From the NCBI GenBank assembly GCA_036362985.1, contig JAYGXS010000002.1:11024603-11088602 (forward strand): a stretch of DNA of 64,000 bases. The letters are read 5' to 3'. Under the pieces are notes generated by a model. The model saw nothing but the letters and a program-made list of their open reading frames with translations. It ran no database searches and was not told the origin of the DNA. Origin of the DNA: Ligula intestinalis. Its lineage: Eukaryota > Platyhelminthes > Cestoda > Diphyllobothriidea > Diphyllobothriidae. Below, piece after piece: positions 48,401 to 51,400 of this stretch. The position numbers were made by a program, and so were the translations under genes. The first letter of the stretch is position 1, and every line of letters starts with the position of its first letter.

Positions 48401-51400
48401 ACTAACAAGGTTAGAACTTGCCTTTATAATATGTACGTGAGACCTAGTCTTGAATACTGCTCACCCTTATTCAGTCTTCTGCGCACTAGTGAACGGAAGA
48501 AAATAGAATCGGTGCAGCACTTCTTCACTAGAAGAGTTTTCACTACAGAACACCGTAACTTAACCTACCAACAAAGGTGCGAACTTATAAAGCTGGATCC
48601 CCTATGGCTTCGTCGATTGCAGAAGGGTCTATTTTTACTGTTTAAACTTTTGAATGGTCAAACCTTTAATCCTCTTAGTACAATAAGGCAGCTTGAGCAC
48701 TCTCGACGCGCCAGTCATCGAGACGTATTTTTAAGTTGTGTGATCACCCAGGTGAATCGCCGACTTAATCGGCGAACAGGAAGTTTAACATTAACCTAGA
48801 ACCAAGCGCAAGGAAGGAAGATTAAAGCGAAGGTAACGAGCAAGGTAGTTGTGAAAAATTCGAGGGTGCAAAATTTAACTGCCATGGAACTGCTACTATT
48901 ACAATCGAGAGGTAGGCAACTAGTTTGGAATAGTAAATAGACATCGAGTATCACTCGACTTACCAATTCGAAGATTTTTGCGATAGTTTCGTGCTCCTTG
49001 CAACGAAAGGCAGTTGCCAAGATTGACTCTGAGCTGGCAGATGCGATAGCAACATTGGTGGACAGTAAGTTGTTTACCAAAGGTCGGACGAAATCTACCG
49101 CGCATTTGTCTAATTTGAGGTCCAATTGATTTAGAATAACTTTCACCACTGTTAAGGTTCAAACAATGAAAAACAAATGACTCATACAACAACACCTCAG
49201 TCAAATACAACATGAGAAAAGGCGAAAGTTCAGAGACTACTCTTTATAAATGCAGTTCCTTAGTTGTGGGTCTCTGGTTGGCAATAGTTCGCATACTGAC
49301 AGTTAGAAACATAAGTGTCACTCTGCGCTTTGTTTGAGACAATGTGACGGATAAACAAGAATCTCAACAAGGTTGCTGCCTTGGGCTTTGTGTGTTTTCC
49401 ACTGCTGAATCTAACTAAAATAAAATTAGCCCTATTTTGAAGACAGCGGAGTCAGGGTTAGTTACACTTACGATTAAGTCTCCGCTTGATAATAACTACT
49501 GTAATTACCAGTAATATGCCTAATGCGTTGGGTGGTGGGTCCTAGGGATAGCTATATTTTTACTTGACAACTATTAGACCAAAAGGTTTGATAAATAAAG
49601 CTAAAACATTGCGTGTAGTAAATAGGAATATGCAGAGAAAAGGGGGAATTAATTAAAGCAAATTGTAAAGACGCTTAAGGTAAGACTTTTCGACAACTAG
49701 TAACAACGAGAACTACAAATACAAATGGACAAAGTAGTGGCTTTAATTGGTGGTCACGAAAACCCTGCGTTTGGACAACGAATGTGACACTTAAGCATAA
49801 AATGACAAATTACCCGAGACTGCGGTTTCTGGGGTCCTGAGAAAGCTGCGATGTGATGCAGGAATGAGCTCGGAGACGAACGTATTCTCATCAATACAGT
49901 AATTAAGTAAATGGGAGCAGCATTCCTACAGGGAAAGCGAAAACGGAATTATTTATAAAGAATGGCTACTTGGTGAAGGAGCAACGCAAGGGTAGAAGAT
50001 GGCAAATAGATCTAGAGGCTAGGATAAAAACCTTAGGTAAGCGGATTATAAATGGTCAAAAGAACGAAAAGTTATAACCTTAAAATAATTTAAAATGGAT
50101 GCACTTCTATAAATCGATCTAAAGCAACGGCGAGACAATACTTCACGTTATTATTTATCAAAAATTAGATTCGATAACGTGAAGCCAAGCTGGCTGTCAT
50201 AGGAAGCTGGCTGAGCCTTAAAAACTGCATAAATGGTTTACAAGAGTTCACGCCTAAGCAAAAATTGCGCGAATAATCAAACGTTCATTTAGAAGTTTTA
50301 AAATTCGACAGGTCTCCATCGGTGCTATAAGAAGACGTACTGATAGTCGTCGTTGAGCGCTTGAATTGAAGACTTTAAGCCAAATGGTTTTAGAATGAAG
50401 TGTGCATAACACAGGATACACCATTGTTTGTAAATCTTGAGCAATAGAAATAGGAATGTCTGAAATTACTATTCTCTACATACAAAATGCCCTAATTTTA
50501 ATCAATAAGTAGATATTGATCCATTAAATTGACAGCAAAGGCGACACTATATCTAAGGGTAATCTAACAGGCAAAAAATGCAGTAGGTGGAATACGCGAC
50601 GTATCTCATGAGACATTGCAATGTGGCTTCGGTTAAAAAGAATTACTTGACTGAGGTTTTAAAGCAGCATAAACCCAATATATTTTTTGTCACAGTAGAA
50701 TGCCGACTTCTGAATTGTCTTTTTACGGTATGTAAAAATCGCTAGATCAGATGGCAACTCAAGAATTATAAAATTTTCTTCGTCATTATGAAGTCAAACA
50801 CAACAGAAAGCTCGCATATAACCTTTGTTGAAGTCATCTTATAGCAATCAGCGTCTATATCTTATCTTATAATCAGGAGGCTATATCTTTAAACTGAAGC
50901 GTGTAATAATCGAATTTTATAAACCTTAAGAGGTCTGTTCATATACTTTCGTATCAGCTAGTTTATCGATGTTCCCTGTAACGTATGCACGACAGTTCTA
51001 TCGTCCATTACGACAACATCCATCGTGTGCTCAGAAACAGCGTGGGTCCAGAGAGTAGCTTACGTGTGAATTGGTTTTATAAAGGATAATTTATTTGCGT
51101 AACAGCCACCAGACTTAGTCTTTAATCGTGCATGTAGGTCCGGTGTCAAAAAACAGTCAGGAACATCAGGAGCGGGGTCGGGTGCGCGTGACATTTCTTA
51201 TGGGTACGCAACCTTAATAACAACTACCCTGCCCTGATTTGGCTTCCCTGTTCGTCCAGCACAACTCACACGTGACTGGTTTTGAGGGCCAGTACAGTAC
51301 AAACCAAAAATGCATTTCCACCCGAAATGGTACACGACTCCCTGCGCAACTTCAGTCGACGTATGCCGTTTGACATGAAGGCTCGTGCAGAGCTGGTGTG